A DNA stretch of 64,000 nucleotides, from assembly GCA_049293335.1 (NCBI GenBank), contig JBATSO010000040.1, positions 1 to 64,000 on the forward strand. Reading direction: 5' to 3'. Source of the stretch: JAGXIT01 sp049293335. GTDB taxonomy: Bacteria; Patescibacteriota; Saccharimonadia; Saccharimonadales; UBA4665. Below the pieces are notes generated by a model that saw only the letters and a list, made by a program, of their open reading frames with translations, searched no databases and had not been told where the DNA came from. Each line of letters starts with the position of its first letter. The first letter of the stretch is position 1. Positions 1 to 8,263 of the stretch are shown piece after piece. The position numbers and the translations under genes are program-made.

Positions 1-444
1 GGCTAGCAGGCGCTGCCACATGTGCTTGCCCTTACTTTTAACCTTCATTTTAGCGAGCACAAATGAGTTTATAAATTCGCCCACCAAATAGGCTACCAGG
101 CTGGCGGCCACTATACGCGGCACAAACCCAAAAACAATGTTAAATTCTTTCACATTTGGCGCACCCTGCACAGAAGGAATCGCTTGCACTGCCGTAAGCA
201 CAAGTATCATCAGCAGAAGCCAGAAAAAGCTAACCCATATAGCGCGGCGGGTGTGTTTGTAACCATACACCTCGGTCATAACATCACCAAGTATGTACGC
301 CAGCGGGAAGAGCAGGGCGCCGCCATCAGCAATAATCGGCCCTATGGCAATCAGCTTCATAGCACCCAAGTTAGAAATAATGAGTGTCGCCACGCTGGCC
401 GCCACCGCGAGGTCATAATATCTATAATTTTTCGTTTTTGGCAT
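1..444 (-). CDS. Queuosine precursor transporter, YhhQ/VUT family (C-terminus beyond window)
   Basis: Integral membrane protein of the family that imports queuosine precursors for tRNA modification. 148 codons are visible, running off the left edge; E. coli YhhQ is about 221 residues. The translation has the family's N-terminal run ISNLGAMKL, then PLAYILGDVMTEVYGY and later GEFINSF, all typical of the family, with about four hydrophobic segments visible (near residues 12-30, 35-55, 68-90, 108-125). The start ATG at 444 has a GGAG ribosome site about 9 nt upstream on the minus strand. It is divergent from the orphan gene at 618. Recognition rests on recalled family motifs. Confidence 0.85.
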   Translation of the reverse strand, partial: MPKTKNYRYYDLAVAASVATLIISNLGAMKLIAIGPIIADGGALLFPLAYILGDVMTEVYGYKHTRRAIWVSFFWLLLMILVLTAVQAIPSVQGAPNVKEFNIVFGFVPRIVAASLVAYLVGEFINSFVLAKMKVKSKGKHMWQRLLA

Positions 445-617
445 GCAGCAAACACTCCTACTTATGGATTTACGTTTATACTGAGTGCCACATCCCCGCT
501 TGTCCTTTCCGATTCCACGGGCTTCGTACTAGTTACAGTATACCAAACCCCAGTCCTTCTTGTAGTATAAAAAAAGTGTGGTATTAATGATAAAACGTAA
601 TCCAAAAAGGAGCTGAT

Positions 618-1178
618 ATGAGTAAAAAGTTTGAAATTTTTAGCCCCTCAGAGCTTGATGTGAATCGCGCTGACATAGCTGCAGCAAAAATCATTTCTGC
701 CAGTCGACAGCCAGGAATAAGCTTACAGGAAATCTGCAAAGAATTGTACGCCTTTAATAAAAGTGAGCTGGCAGGTGCGTATCCGGCAGAAAACAGTCAG
801 AGGCAAGGCGCTAGAGATTATTTTGCGCTCATAACGGCAGCCTCAAACGGCAACCCTGATGCTCGCGCTGCCTATACTGCAACCGCAGAAGCATTTCGCC
901 CAATCAATAGAAGGCTTATAACGGCCATTCGTCAGGCTGCGGGCGCGGTTGCTCTCGGTGCTAATGTGATGGAGCCACGAGATGAAGAGGCTGATGCTTT
1001 CGGGCGTTTAATGGATGGTTCGGGTTTAGTTCTTATGGCGACATTTGGGGATCGCGATGTTCCTGAGGCCGAGCATACTTCTGTAGTCAGTACACAAGCC
1101 AGTCTTCTAGCTCTAGCCAGGGTGGGTATCGCTCTACCGGGTACAGCAGTTTATTGCGCGGAATTGACTAGGCAATAG
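618..1178 (+). CDS. Hypothetical protein, 186 aa
   Basis: Not recognised. A soluble, alanine-rich, probably helical protein with no signal peptide or membrane segment. The start is supported by AAGGAG 8 nt before the ATG. Its last 11 bases overlap the 3' end of the convergent antiporter gene. An isolated single-gene unit; no function can be assigned. Confidence 0.7.
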   Translation: MSKKFEIFSPSELDVNRADIAAAKIISASRQPGISLQEICKELYAFNKSELAGAYPAENSQRQGARDYFALITAASNGNPDARAAYTATAEAFRPINRRLITAIRQAAGAVALGANVMEPRDEEADAFGRLMDGSGLVLMATFGDRDVPEAEHTSVVSTQASLLALARVGIALPGTAVYCAELTRQ

Positions 1179-2847
1179 CGGCTTTGCCGAGGGTGATGAT
1201 GTGTTTTTTGCGGTAGTTGTCGAACGCTGATTTATCGCTGCCGTTTTTACGAATAAAGGCACTCATTTTTTCGCTGCCGATATAATGCGGGAGCATAACG
1301 TACGATGCACCGTGTTCATACAGGTCTGCCGCGGTATCGTAATCTTTAGCGTGGCAAATAAATATACCCTTGGGGTTTTGCTGCATATAGTACTTGAGTA
1401 GTTCGCGGTTTGTTGTGTGGCCAGGCAATATGCTTACGATCATTTCTGCTTTGCCAATACCAAGTTCTTCGAGTAAACCATAATCTGTTGCGTCGCCGTA
1501 CACATGAGTAATGTGTTGTCGTTCTAGGGTCTCGATGACCTCTGGGTTGTAGTCGACAACAATGTACTTCTTTTTCATGTCGCGGAAGGTGCTTACGAAT
1601 TCATGTCCGCCACGATGGTACCCAAACAAAACAAGCTTGTAATCGGGTTTTTTGCCGTGGTCGTTATGGAGTATGTTGCGCTCGAACAAACCAAGGAACG
1701 TAGAAAAGCGCCGGAAAATTTTGTCATCGTACTTCATAAGATAGCTCGAAACGGCAATAGTAATGAACATTGCAAGCGTAAGAACATTGAGTGTTTTTGT
1801 GCTTGCCAGCCCCTCGGCTGCGGCAATAGAAATAAGTATGACCGAAAACTCACTTGTTTGAGATAAGTGTGCTGCAACTTTAAAGCCGGTTTCTTTTGTA
1901 AACCCAAGCAAGCCTAGCCCAGCCGAAACGCTAAAGGGTTTAACCATAAGCGCAATAGCCGCGAGTGCTAGGGCAGGTAAGAGTGCGTCTGTTATGCCAG
2001 CGAGTGTTAACGTGCTTCCAAGGCTGATAAAGAACAGCAGTAAAAAGAAGTCACGAAGTGGTTTTAGGCGTGAGCTGATTTCTTGTGCATATGGCAGTGA
2101 AGCCAATGTAACACCGGCCGCTAGCGCGCCTACCTCCAGTGAAAACCCTGCAATGTCGAACACGGCAGCCACGCTGAATGCCCATGCGAGCGCAAAGGTA
2201 AACAAAAATTCTTGATTGCCAGCGAAGAACTTAACTAAACGCGACATCACAAACCAGCCAAAGAATGTCATGGCGCCACCAAGCAATAAGCCTTTACCGA
2301 TAAGTTCGAATATCTGTTCGGCGCCACCACCGCCACCTTTTGCTGCAGCCAAAAAAACTAAGCTAAAGGTTGCCGCAAGGTCTTCGACAAGTAAAATTCC
2401 GATTGCAATTTGCCCATACAGTCGGTGTTGTTCACGCTTGTCGACAAGGTTTTTAACCACAACAATTGTGCTACTAAACAGCATGCCAACAGCCAGCAAT
2501 ACAGCTTCTGTTTGTGGCAATCCAAAAACGTTGCCCATCCCAAAACTAACCGAACCAACTAAAATAACGTTCAACAAAAATACAAGAAACACCGGTTTAC
2601 CGGTACTTTTTATGACACTTACATTTAGGCCAAGCCCAACAATGAACAGCAGCAAAGCAATCCCAATCTGACTAAAAGATTGAAATGCGGTGTGGTCGTG
2701 AATGAGGTTTAATAGCGATGGCCCGCAGATAATCCCCGAAAGCATATACCCAATGATGAGTGGCTGGCGTAAAACACGCATAATAATTGAAACAGCCGCT
2801 GCGGTCGCTAGCACGGCCGCAAGTTGCAAAAAAATTGTTGATTCCAT
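1168..2847 (-). CDS. Monovalent cation:proton antiporter, CPA2 (KefB/KefC-like) with TrkA-N domain
   Basis: Inner-membrane K+/Na+:H+ antiporter or K+ efflux protein, 559 aa with this start. Residues about 1-385 are a string of roughly 12 hydrophobic segments with the family's LLLFIVGLGL and VGALAAGVTLASLPYA runs. Residues about 404-520 are a Rossmann TrkA-N/RCK domain (FGYHRGGHEF nucleotide loop, then VVDYNPEVIE and YGDATD), which in this family senses NAD(H) or another nucleotide. The open frame reaches 2964, but that extension is polar and spans the structured upstream region, so ATG 2847 is preferred. Which ion it moves cannot be told from sequence. It shares 11 bp with the convergent gene at its 3' end. 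Confidence 0.88.
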   Translation of the reverse strand: MESTIFLQLAAVLATAAAVSIIMRVLRQPLIIGYMLSGIICGPSLLNLIHDHTAFQSFSQIGIALLLFIVGLGLNVSVIKSTGKPVFLVFLLNVILVGSVSFGMGNVFGLPQTEAVLLAVGMLFSSTIVVVKNLVDKREQHRLYGQIAIGILLVEDLAATFSLVFLAAAKGGGGGAEQIFELIGKGLLLGGAMTFFGWFVMSRLVKFFAGNQEFLFTFALAWAFSVAAVFDIAGFSLEVGALAAGVTLASLPYAQEISSRLKPLRDFFLLLFFISLGSTLTLAGITDALLPALALAAIALMVKPFSVSAGLGLLGFTKETGFKVAAHLSQTSEFSVILISIAAAEGLASTKTLNVLTLAMFITIAVSSYLMKYDDKIFRRFSTFLGLFERNILHNDHGKKPDYKLVLFGYHRGGHEFVSTFRDMKKKYIVVDYNPEVIETLERQHITHVYGDATDYGLLEELGIGKAEMIVSILPGHTTNRELLKYYMQQNPKGIFICHAKDYDTAADLYEHGASYVMLPHYIGSEKMSAFIRKNGSDKSAFDNYRKKHIITLGKAAIA

Positions 2848-2880
2848 TACTGTATATTCTCGCATGATGCTTATGACTTT

Positions 2881-3117
2881 GGCAACTCCGCACGAGCTTC
2901 GCATCAGTCGGCCTGCCGTCCAGCCGAGCTGGCCGCACCGCCAACCTCTTTGGCTTATGCGCATTTTTCCTTTCCAGTACTCAGTCGCCGTACCATAAGT
3001 ACGACTCCTTGTGTGCTTCGAGGAGAAAATGCACCTAAGCTCAAAGTGCGAAGCTCGTGCTGTAGTAGTGTTGTGCCACGTCCAACGCAGCCAGGGCTTC
3101 GCACCAGTCGGCCTGCC
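2881..3117. repeat. Intergenic nested inverted-repeat element with flanking 22-bp direct repeats
   Basis: A 14-bp perfect inverted repeat (2890-2903 with 3047-3060, GCACGAGCTTCGCA) encloses a second stem (2953-2957/3036-3040 and 2961-2967/3026-3032, then CC/GG) and an apical hairpin (2983-2986 and 2990-2993 with 2999-3006). A 5-bp hairpin CCAGC-CGA-GCTGG lies in the left arm. A 22-bp segment beginning GCTTCGCA occurs at 2896-2917 and again at 3096-3117 with one mismatch. It fills the gap between the divergent antiporter and membrane-protein genes. Whether it is transcribed is unknown. Confidence 0.6.
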
Positions 3118-3146
3118 TAAAGCTCAATTACGCTATACTGGTAAGC

Positions 3147-4178
3147 ATGAACCGCCCGCTTTTAATCAGAAACATTGCAGCCCGCGAATACTTAGACATT
3201 TTTATTATTTCGGCCGCCAGCAGCATTGTGCTACTGCGCTTCTATCTTTCGGTTATGGGTTACCCTAGTATTGGTGGCGAAAAATACCACATAGCACACA
3301 TGTTATGGGGCGGGGTTCTTATGGTGACAGCTTTTGTGCTTAATTTTGCTTTCTTGGGTAATCGTATTCAGCGTATGGTAGCTTTGCTAGGCGGGGTTGG
3401 GTTTGGTGTGTTTATAGACGAAATAGGTAAGTTTATTACTCGGGATAATGATTACTTCTTTCGGCCTTCGGTTGGAATCATTTACGCAATTTTTGTAGTG
3501 TTGTACATTACCACAACCTTTCTGACCCGTGAGCAGAAATTAACAAGCGAAGAATACCAGCTCAATGCCCTCAGGAGTCTCGAAGAAGCAATTCACCACG
3601 ACATGGACCGACACGAGCGCTCGGCCGCCCGCCAACTTTTGTCGCATGCTCGCCAGTCCGATGTACTGACTCAGCGGCTACACGCACTTCTATATGAAGT
3701 GCCCGTAGTGCCACCTGCGCAGTCAAAGCTAATTACTCGCTGGCGAAAGGCGATTTCGGAGTGGTACGAGCGCATGTGGCAGGCGCGTAGTTCGCGGGTG
3801 ATTGTTCGGGTTTTTTTTGTGGCGCAAAGCTTGTTCTTTATGGTGGCAGTGCTGGCTACGGTGTATAACAACATCGACCAAGCCAAAGACTTTTTTGCGG
3901 GGCGCTCCGACTACGGCCATAGTTTGGTAATGGGGCAGTTGTTTTCATCGGTCATTGCGGCTGTGTTTGTGCTGTTTGGAGTACGTTGGTTGCGGCGCTC
4001 TCGCCTGCGGGCTTTTGAATGGTTTCGCCGCGCCACTTTGCTCAATTTGCTGCTGACCGAATTTTTTATGTTTAGCCGCGTGCAGTTTGGCGCCATGCCA
4101 AGTTTTATATTTAACCTTGCGCTATTAACCATCATTAATGTTGTTATTGCCGAGGAAGCTCGCCGTACACAAGCATAA
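3147..4178 (+). CDS. Conserved integral membrane protein, 343 aa
   Basis: Function unknown. About seven hydrophobic segments in two groups: near residues 18-35, 50-68, 75-95 and 108-125, then 215-240, 260-280 and 300-335. They are separated by a charged helical cytoplasmic stretch (about 130-210). Between the second and fourth segments is a motif-like run (GFGVFIDEIGKF, then DNDYFFRP) with several acidic and aromatic residues that looks conserved. The start is fixed by a -10 box TATACT at 3134-3139, 7 nt before the ATG, with no Shine-Dalgarno, so the message is probably leaderless. Confidence 0.75.
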   Translation: MNRPLLIRNIAAREYLDIFIISAASSIVLLRFYLSVMGYPSIGGEKYHIAHMLWGGVLMVTAFVLNFAFLGNRIQRMVALLGGVGFGVFIDEIGKFITRDNDYFFRPSVGIIYAIFVVLYITTTFLTREQKLTSEEYQLNALRSLEEAIHHDMDRHERSAARQLLSHARQSDVLTQRLHALLYEVPVVPPAQSKLITRWRKAISEWYERMWQARSSRVIVRVFFVAQSLFFMVAVLATVYNNIDQAKDFFAGRSDYGHSLVMGQLFSSVIAAVFVLFGVRWLRRSRLRAFEWFRRATLLNLLLTEFFMFSRVQFGAMPSFIFNLALLTIINVVIAEEARRTQA

Positions 4179-4300
4179 GGTGGGCTGTAGGTAGACTACA
4201 GTGCCTGAGCTATGCTCCTACACTAATTCGCGGCATCGAACAGTTCATAGTGTGCTATACTAGCCGAAATAGCAATGCGGTGAAAATGTAAGGAGTTAAT

Positions 4301-5365
4301 ATGCCATCCCAGGTAAGTGTGTCAGAAGGTTTCGGGCAACTTTTTGCGCGACCGAACGAAGCTGAAATATATTTTAGTGATGTCTTTCCAAGGACTGTGC
4401 CTCCCGACACAGCGAAATGGTGGCCATATACTGACTTCGACGCAGGACTTACAACAGATGCCAGGAACAAGGGGCTGAACGATAGTAAGTATAATATTGC
4501 TGAACATTCGTGGATGGTGCCATACTATTTAGTATTGGTGGATGATTTGGTTAGAGGACAGCAGGAACGTGCCGATAAGCTAGAGCAGGCTGGTAATGTG
4601 CACTGTGATGCTGTATCGTTCAGAAATAGGGCGCTTGGTGCTGTTGTCGTTGTGGCAAATCAAGCGTATCGAGACGACGCCCATACAGTAGATGGTATGA
4701 ATGGCGAGGATTTTCATTTGGCCGTCACTGACTTTGGCTTGGAGATTTGTGTGACCCCACTTAGTTTTTTGGCATCACTCGAAGCGCGTAATCGCTTGCG
4801 AGCGCTGTACAGGATTCCTACAAAGGGCCATCCGGAATTCAATGGCGATTATGAACAGTTCCGTTCGTCACATGTTGCCACTAGTCGCCAATACCCGAAT
4901 CATTTGGAGCGGGTATTCGAATATCCAAGTATCGAAGCACTGCTTAAAGCGAAGGAGTCTGGTGAGCACCCCATGGTAATCCCCCAGCATCCACAGTTGA
5001 AGTCGCGACTTGCTTTTGCTGACCGTTTTGGTAATATCAAACTCGAAACATTTGATATGACACCTCTACGGAGGGCACGTGTTGGGCAGCAGCTTCGAAT
5101 TATAGTACGTAACAACATGGCTACCTATGAGTTTGATGGTGCTGTGGCAGATAATATGCATTCAGCACCAGGAGATGAGTTTGTGGTATATGAAAATGTC
5201 TCTGACGTTCGCGACAATACATCTAAAGTCGGCTTTACTGAACTCGTTGTTCGTGTCAATGGAAATCCTGCAATCTCTACAAGAACGGCCATGCATAGGC
5301 TGCTCAAAGCTATTCCCGACCTTGACCCCGAAACGGCGGAGTTTGAGCTTAGTTTTTCGGCATAG
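4301..5365 (+). CDS. Hypothetical protein, 354 aa; distant resemblance to SAM hydroxide adenosyltransferase (DUF62) C-terminus
   Basis: Not firmly recognised. It is soluble and lacks a signal peptide. The C-terminal third (from about residue 230) has FADRFGNIKLET and later TELVVRVNGNPA, which recalls the D-x-FGN...TN beta-barrel of SAM hydrolase/fluorinase-like proteins. The N-terminal half lacks the family's usual DPGVG signature, so the match is weak. It has its own unit: TATACT at about 4256 and AAGGAG 7 nt before the ATG, so unlike many neighbours it has a short leader. Its 3' end overlaps the convergent hydrolase by 17 bp. Confidence 0.65.
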   Translation: MPSQVSVSEGFGQLFARPNEAEIYFSDVFPRTVPPDTAKWWPYTDFDAGLTTDARNKGLNDSKYNIAEHSWMVPYYLVLVDDLVRGQQERADKLEQAGNVHCDAVSFRNRALGAVVVVANQAYRDDAHTVDGMNGEDFHLAVTDFGLEICVTPLSFLASLEARNRLRALYRIPTKGHPEFNGDYEQFRSSHVATSRQYPNHLERVFEYPSIEALLKAKESGEHPMVIPQHPQLKSRLAFADRFGNIKLETFDMTPLRRARVGQQLRIIVRNNMATYEFDGAVADNMHSAPGDEFVVYENVSDVRDNTSKVGFTELVVRVNGNPAISTRTAMHRLLKAIPDLDPETAEFELSFSA

Positions 5366-6158
5366 ATTGTGGCGTCAGGATTCTTGCAAGGAGTTTGCCG
5401 TAGCGACCGGTTAGGTCGTGGGTGTTCATGAACTCATGCAGCGTAACATTCGATTGGTTTTTTAGCAGTTCCACGTTAGCGTTTATAACAACTTGGTCAA
5501 GGGTGCCGTAGCAAATATCGATTGGAATGGTGGTAGCCAGCACGTCTTCAAGCACGGTTTGTTTTTCGATACACTGCTGCAAGGTGCGCATAAAAGGAAC
5601 CCAAATGTCTGGCTGGGTAATGACACTTTTTGGCAGTGGCGCAATATAGCTCAGGCGTTTGAATGTTTCGGGTGTCATTTTTTTGCCCCGTAAAAATTTG
5701 TAAATGGTAAGCAACAGGCCTGTCAGGCGCTTGGCAGAACGAGAGGTTATACTTTCGAGCGATGGATATATCGGCGGGCTTAGTAACAGTAATTTTTCGA
5801 TATTTTTAGGGTGCTGACGGGCGTATCGTACGGCCAGCAGTGACCCCAGCGAATGGCCCATCAGTATATAGGGTTCAGAAATGTTGAGCGACCTTATGGT
5901 GCGGTGCAAAGATTTTATGTGGTCTTCTACCGTGTAGCCAAGCCATGCTGGTTTGGGGGACTTACCAAAACCAAGCAGGTCAATAGTGATGCAAAAATAG
6001 TTTGGGTCTAAATATGGCAGCACCTTATTCCAGTCTTCGCCGCTAGCGGCTATGCCGTGCAAAAGCACAATTGTTTGTTTTGTGGGATCGCCCGTATATC
6101 GTACGTGCAAGCGGTAGGGTCGCCCAAGCGTGCCGTGCCAAAAAGTATCAAAACTCAT
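5349..6158 (-). CDS. Alpha/beta hydrolase
   Basis: A serine hydrolase of the alpha/beta fold (esterase, lipase or C-C hydrolase type); substrate unknown. With the start at 6158 it has 269 residues. It shows the oxyanion-loop HG after LLLHG-like strand beta3 (about residue 34), the nucleophile elbow GHSLG with Ser near 103, a late Asp in YGTLDQV and the catalytic His in MNTHDLTGRYG. The open frame extends to 6185; the upstream run of ATGs (6185, 6170, 6158) leaves the start uncertain and none has a clear ribosome site. There is no signal peptide. Confidence 0.85.
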   Translation of the reverse strand: MSFDTFWHGTLGRPYRLHVRYTGDPTKQTIVLLHGIAASGEDWNKVLPYLDPNYFCITIDLLGFGKSPKPAWLGYTVEDHIKSLHRTIRSLNISEPYILMGHSLGSLLAVRYARQHPKNIEKLLLLSPPIYPSLESITSRSAKRLTGLLLTIYKFLRGKKMTPETFKRLSYIAPLPKSVITQPDIWVPFMRTLQQCIEKQTVLEDVLATTIPIDICYGTLDQVVINANVELLKNQSNVTLHEFMNTHDLTGRYGKLLARILTPQSMPKN

Positions 6159-6247
6159 AGACCATAGCATACGCGTACGACCCAAGCCAACACAACCCCC
6201 CTTACTCAGCGTATACCCAAGCCTCTACTCGTGCCGCCCGAGTGTTT

Positions 6248-6289
6248 CCATGTAAATTATTGACGCTATAGCGTCAATAATTTACATGG
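6248..6289. repeat. 42-bp perfect palindrome
   Basis: Each half is 21 bases; the outer ends are CCATGTAAATTATTGACG and its complement, and the centre is CTATAG with no spacer. It lies in the divergent gap between the hydrolase and GNAT genes. It has no T-run, so it is not an ordinary intrinsic terminator. Confidence 0.9.
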
Positions 6290-6411
6290 GTGTTAAGAAG
6301 GCTGTGTAGGTAATGATGTAAAAAATGCCTTTGTGCCGTGTCAGTAATTTTAGTCACATACATTGTGCCTAGAAAGGCCTATAGTTTTTTATGGAAACAT
6401 GATTTTCCACG

Positions 6412-6438
6412 AAAAAGGCCGAAACTTCCGGCCTTTTT
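6412..6438 (+). terminator. Intrinsic terminator-like hairpin (bidirectional)
   Basis: Stem AAAAAGGCCG (6412-6421) pairs with 6429-6438 around a 7-nt loop and ends in a T-run on both strands. It sits only 20 nt before the GNAT start and downstream of no annotated gene. It either ends an unseen short transcript from 6290-6410 or insulates the GNAT gene. Confidence 0.7.
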
Positions 6439-6457
6439 AAAATGCTAAAATATAAAA

Positions 6458-6991
6458 ATGAGCAGAGTTTATTTTGAAATCCCGACTATAGAGTCCAAGC
6501 AAGACGTTTGGGAGTTTCGAGAAACGTTTGAAGCGCCCAGCTACATTACGAACATACCTGGAGCGTCTGGGCTCGAGAAAGCACCTTCTTACGAACAGTG
6601 GCTTGAAATGCTAAAAGCCTATCAAAATACCGAAACGCTGCCACCAGGCAAAGTGCTCTCTACAACATTCTTGGTACGGCGAGCTGAAGATAGGCAAATG
6701 ATTGGCATTGTGAATATTCGCCATGAGCTTAACGAGCATTTATTAGCAGTTGGTGGGCATGTTGGCTATAGTATCGGGCCAGAATATCGTGGCAAAGGCT
6801 ACGGCACCGAGCTTCTTCGGGTTGCGCTTGCATTTTGCGAATCGCTTCATCTTGAAAAGGTACTGGTAACTTGCGATGCACGAAATAGTGCCTCTGCGGG
6901 CGTTATACAAGCGAATGGTGGTGTGCTTGAAAACGAGGTTCGGGACGGCGAGAGCGTAAAACGGCGCTACTGGATTACGCTTCGGCCGTAG
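6458..6991 (+). CDS. GNAT family N-acetyltransferase
   Basis: Acetyl-CoA-dependent N-acetyltransferase, 177 aa, cytoplasmic; substrate not predictable. The acetyl-CoA loop is visible as GPEYRGKGYGTELL (about residues 107-120), the Q/R-x-x-G-x-G/A motif A of the fold. It is followed by ARNSASAGVIQANGGVLE, the usual motif B region, and a C-terminal RRYWI strand. An AT-rich tract (AAAATGCTAAAATATAAAA) precedes the ATG without a ribosome site. It converges on and overlaps the Fur-family gene by 17 bp. Confidence 0.88.
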   Translation: MSRVYFEIPTIESKQDVWEFRETFEAPSYITNIPGASGLEKAPSYEQWLEMLKAYQNTETLPPGKVLSTTFLVRRAEDRQMIGIVNIRHELNEHLLAVGGHVGYSIGPEYRGKGYGTELLRVALAFCESLHLEKVLVTCDARNSASAGVIQANGGVLENEVRDGESVKRRYWITLRP

Positions 6992-7400
6992 CAGCACAAG
7001 CTTCACATAAACCAGTCAGCTCAATTTGATGGTTATGAAGTGTAAAACGTCGGCGTAAAGCTAGGGCATGAAGTTGCTGCTCGAGCGTGGCGTCCTCGGG
7101 CAGGGCGATGCTGGCACCGCAACGGTCGCAGGTGGCATGGTGGTGGTGTTCATGAAAGGCTTCGCCCAGTTCGAGTCGGTATTTCCAACCCGTTGGTATA
7201 CGAATAACGATGCCGAGCTTCTCAAACAAAGTTACCGTGCGGTACACGCTTGCACGATCAACATCCTGACATGCATCGGTTAGTTCAGGCATGGTCAGGC
7301 TAGTATGGTGTTGCAGGGCGTTAAAGACCCTTTGTCGGGGTTTGGTGAGGCTTTGTTGGTTGTCGGCGAGGGCTTTTTCGAAAATGTGTTGGGCGGTCAT
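6975..7400 (-). CDS. Fur family metalloregulator (Fur/Zur type)
   Basis: Metal-dependent repressor of 141 aa. The N-terminal winged helix (to about residue 80) carries the recognition-helix run DRASVYRTVTLFEKLG. The C-terminal dimerisation/metal domain has FHEHHHHATCDRCG and the second zinc pair CEAC at the end, i.e. the two CxxC structural zinc motifs of the family. It is divergent from a ZIP metal transporter 99 bp away, which suggests that it controls that gene and senses zinc or iron; the metal cannot be decided from sequence. The start at 7400 gives the usual family length. Confidence 0.92.
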   Translation of the reverse strand: MTAQHIFEKALADNQQSLTKPRQRVFNALQHHTSLTMPELTDACQDVDRASVYRTVTLFEKLGIVIRIPTGWKYRLELGEAFHEHHHHATCDRCGASIALPEDATLEQQLHALALRRRFTLHNHQIELTGLCEACAATAEA

Positions 7401-7419
7401 GCTGCAATTATGTCACAAA

Positions 7420-7435
7420 TTGCGACAGTTTTGCA
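7420..7435. promoter_or_regulatory. Candidate Fur/Zur operator in the fur-ZIP divergent gap
   Basis: The inverted repeat TTGC-8 nt-GCAA lies in the 99-bp intergenic region between the regulator and transporter starts. A ribosome site for the transporter (AAGGGTAAATACAAA) follows. Placement fits an operator; the sequence match is only suggestive. Confidence 0.35.
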
Positions 7436-7499
7436 AAAAACCACGTAGTCGTTTCATACTGAAGGCATAATTACATTCTGTCTGAAGGGTAAATACAAA

Positions 7500-8222
7500 A
7501 TGATACCGATAATTTTAGCTTTAACAGCCTTTACCGCGTCGCTTACGGGCGGCATGGTGGCGCTTAAAAATCAAAAGCAACTGTACCGCTTGCTGGGACT
7601 TACGGCAGGGATTGTAATGGGAGTGGTCGTTTTTGGCCTGTTACCCGAAATTGCTGAACTCAGTCAAGGAACACACCATATACGTTTGGCGATGGTTGCG
7701 CTTATGACAGGGTTTCTGGCTTTTCATATCATCGAAAAAACAATTTTGATTTCACATAATGACGAGTCGCAGTACGGCGCACATCACCATCCGCACGTTG
7801 GTCGAGCCAGTGCCTTGGCCCTGGCGGGGCACAGTCTGCTCGATGGTATTGGAATAGGCCTGGCTTTTCAGACCAATTCCATGGTGGGTGTGGCTGTAGC
7901 CATTGCGGTAGTGGCGCACAGTTTTTCGGACGGTATGAATACAGTCAACCTTATGCTCATGCACAAAAATCATCGGACTAACGCCATTCGTATGTTGGTA
8001 GTTGATGCGCTTGCACCCGTGGTCGGTGTGCTACTGAGCTACCTCATGAAACCGAGCGAGACGCTGACACTGTATTTCTTGGCATTTTTCGCGGGCTTTT
8101 TGCTGTACATTGCCGCCTCCGAAATCCTGCCCGAAGCCCACAGCAAGCGTTCCTCGTACCGCACCATAGGCTTAACAGTTTTAGGCGCGACCCTCATGTA
8201 TTTTGTGACCCAGCTTGCGTAA
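7500..8222 (+). CDS. ZIP family divalent metal transporter
   Basis: Inner-membrane importer of zinc, iron or related divalent ions, 240 aa with about eight membrane segments. A histidine-rich cytoplasmic loop (HHHPHVG, near residue 95) precedes the signature helices: HSLLDGIGIG in segment 4 and HSFSDGMN in segment 5 supply the His/Asp metal ligands. The C-terminal LYIAASEILPEAH is also typical. It is divergent from the Fur-family gene, so metal-responsive regulation is likely. Confidence 0.92.
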   Translation: MIPIILALTAFTASLTGGMVALKNQKQLYRLLGLTAGIVMGVVVFGLLPEIAELSQGTHHIRLAMVALMTGFLAFHIIEKTILISHNDESQYGAHHHPHVGRASALALAGHSLLDGIGIGLAFQTNSMVGVAVAIAVVAHSFSDGMNTVNLMLMHKNHRTNAIRMLVVDALAPVVGVLLSYLMKPSETLTLYFLAFFAGFLLYIAASEILPEAHSKRSSYRTIGLTVLGATLMYFVTQLA

Positions 8223-8263
8223 GGGGTCAGTAGAATCAATTTGCGGCGTGCTACACTATAGGC

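Noticed and set aside
1603..2671. Plus-strand open frames inside the antiporter gene
   Set aside because: They are shadows of the well-conserved minus-strand transporter and have no ribosome sites or family features.
2848..3146. c-di-AMP (ydaO) riboswitch before the antiporter
   Set aside because: Antiporter context is right, but the conserved core segments of that riboswitch are not present on the minus strand.
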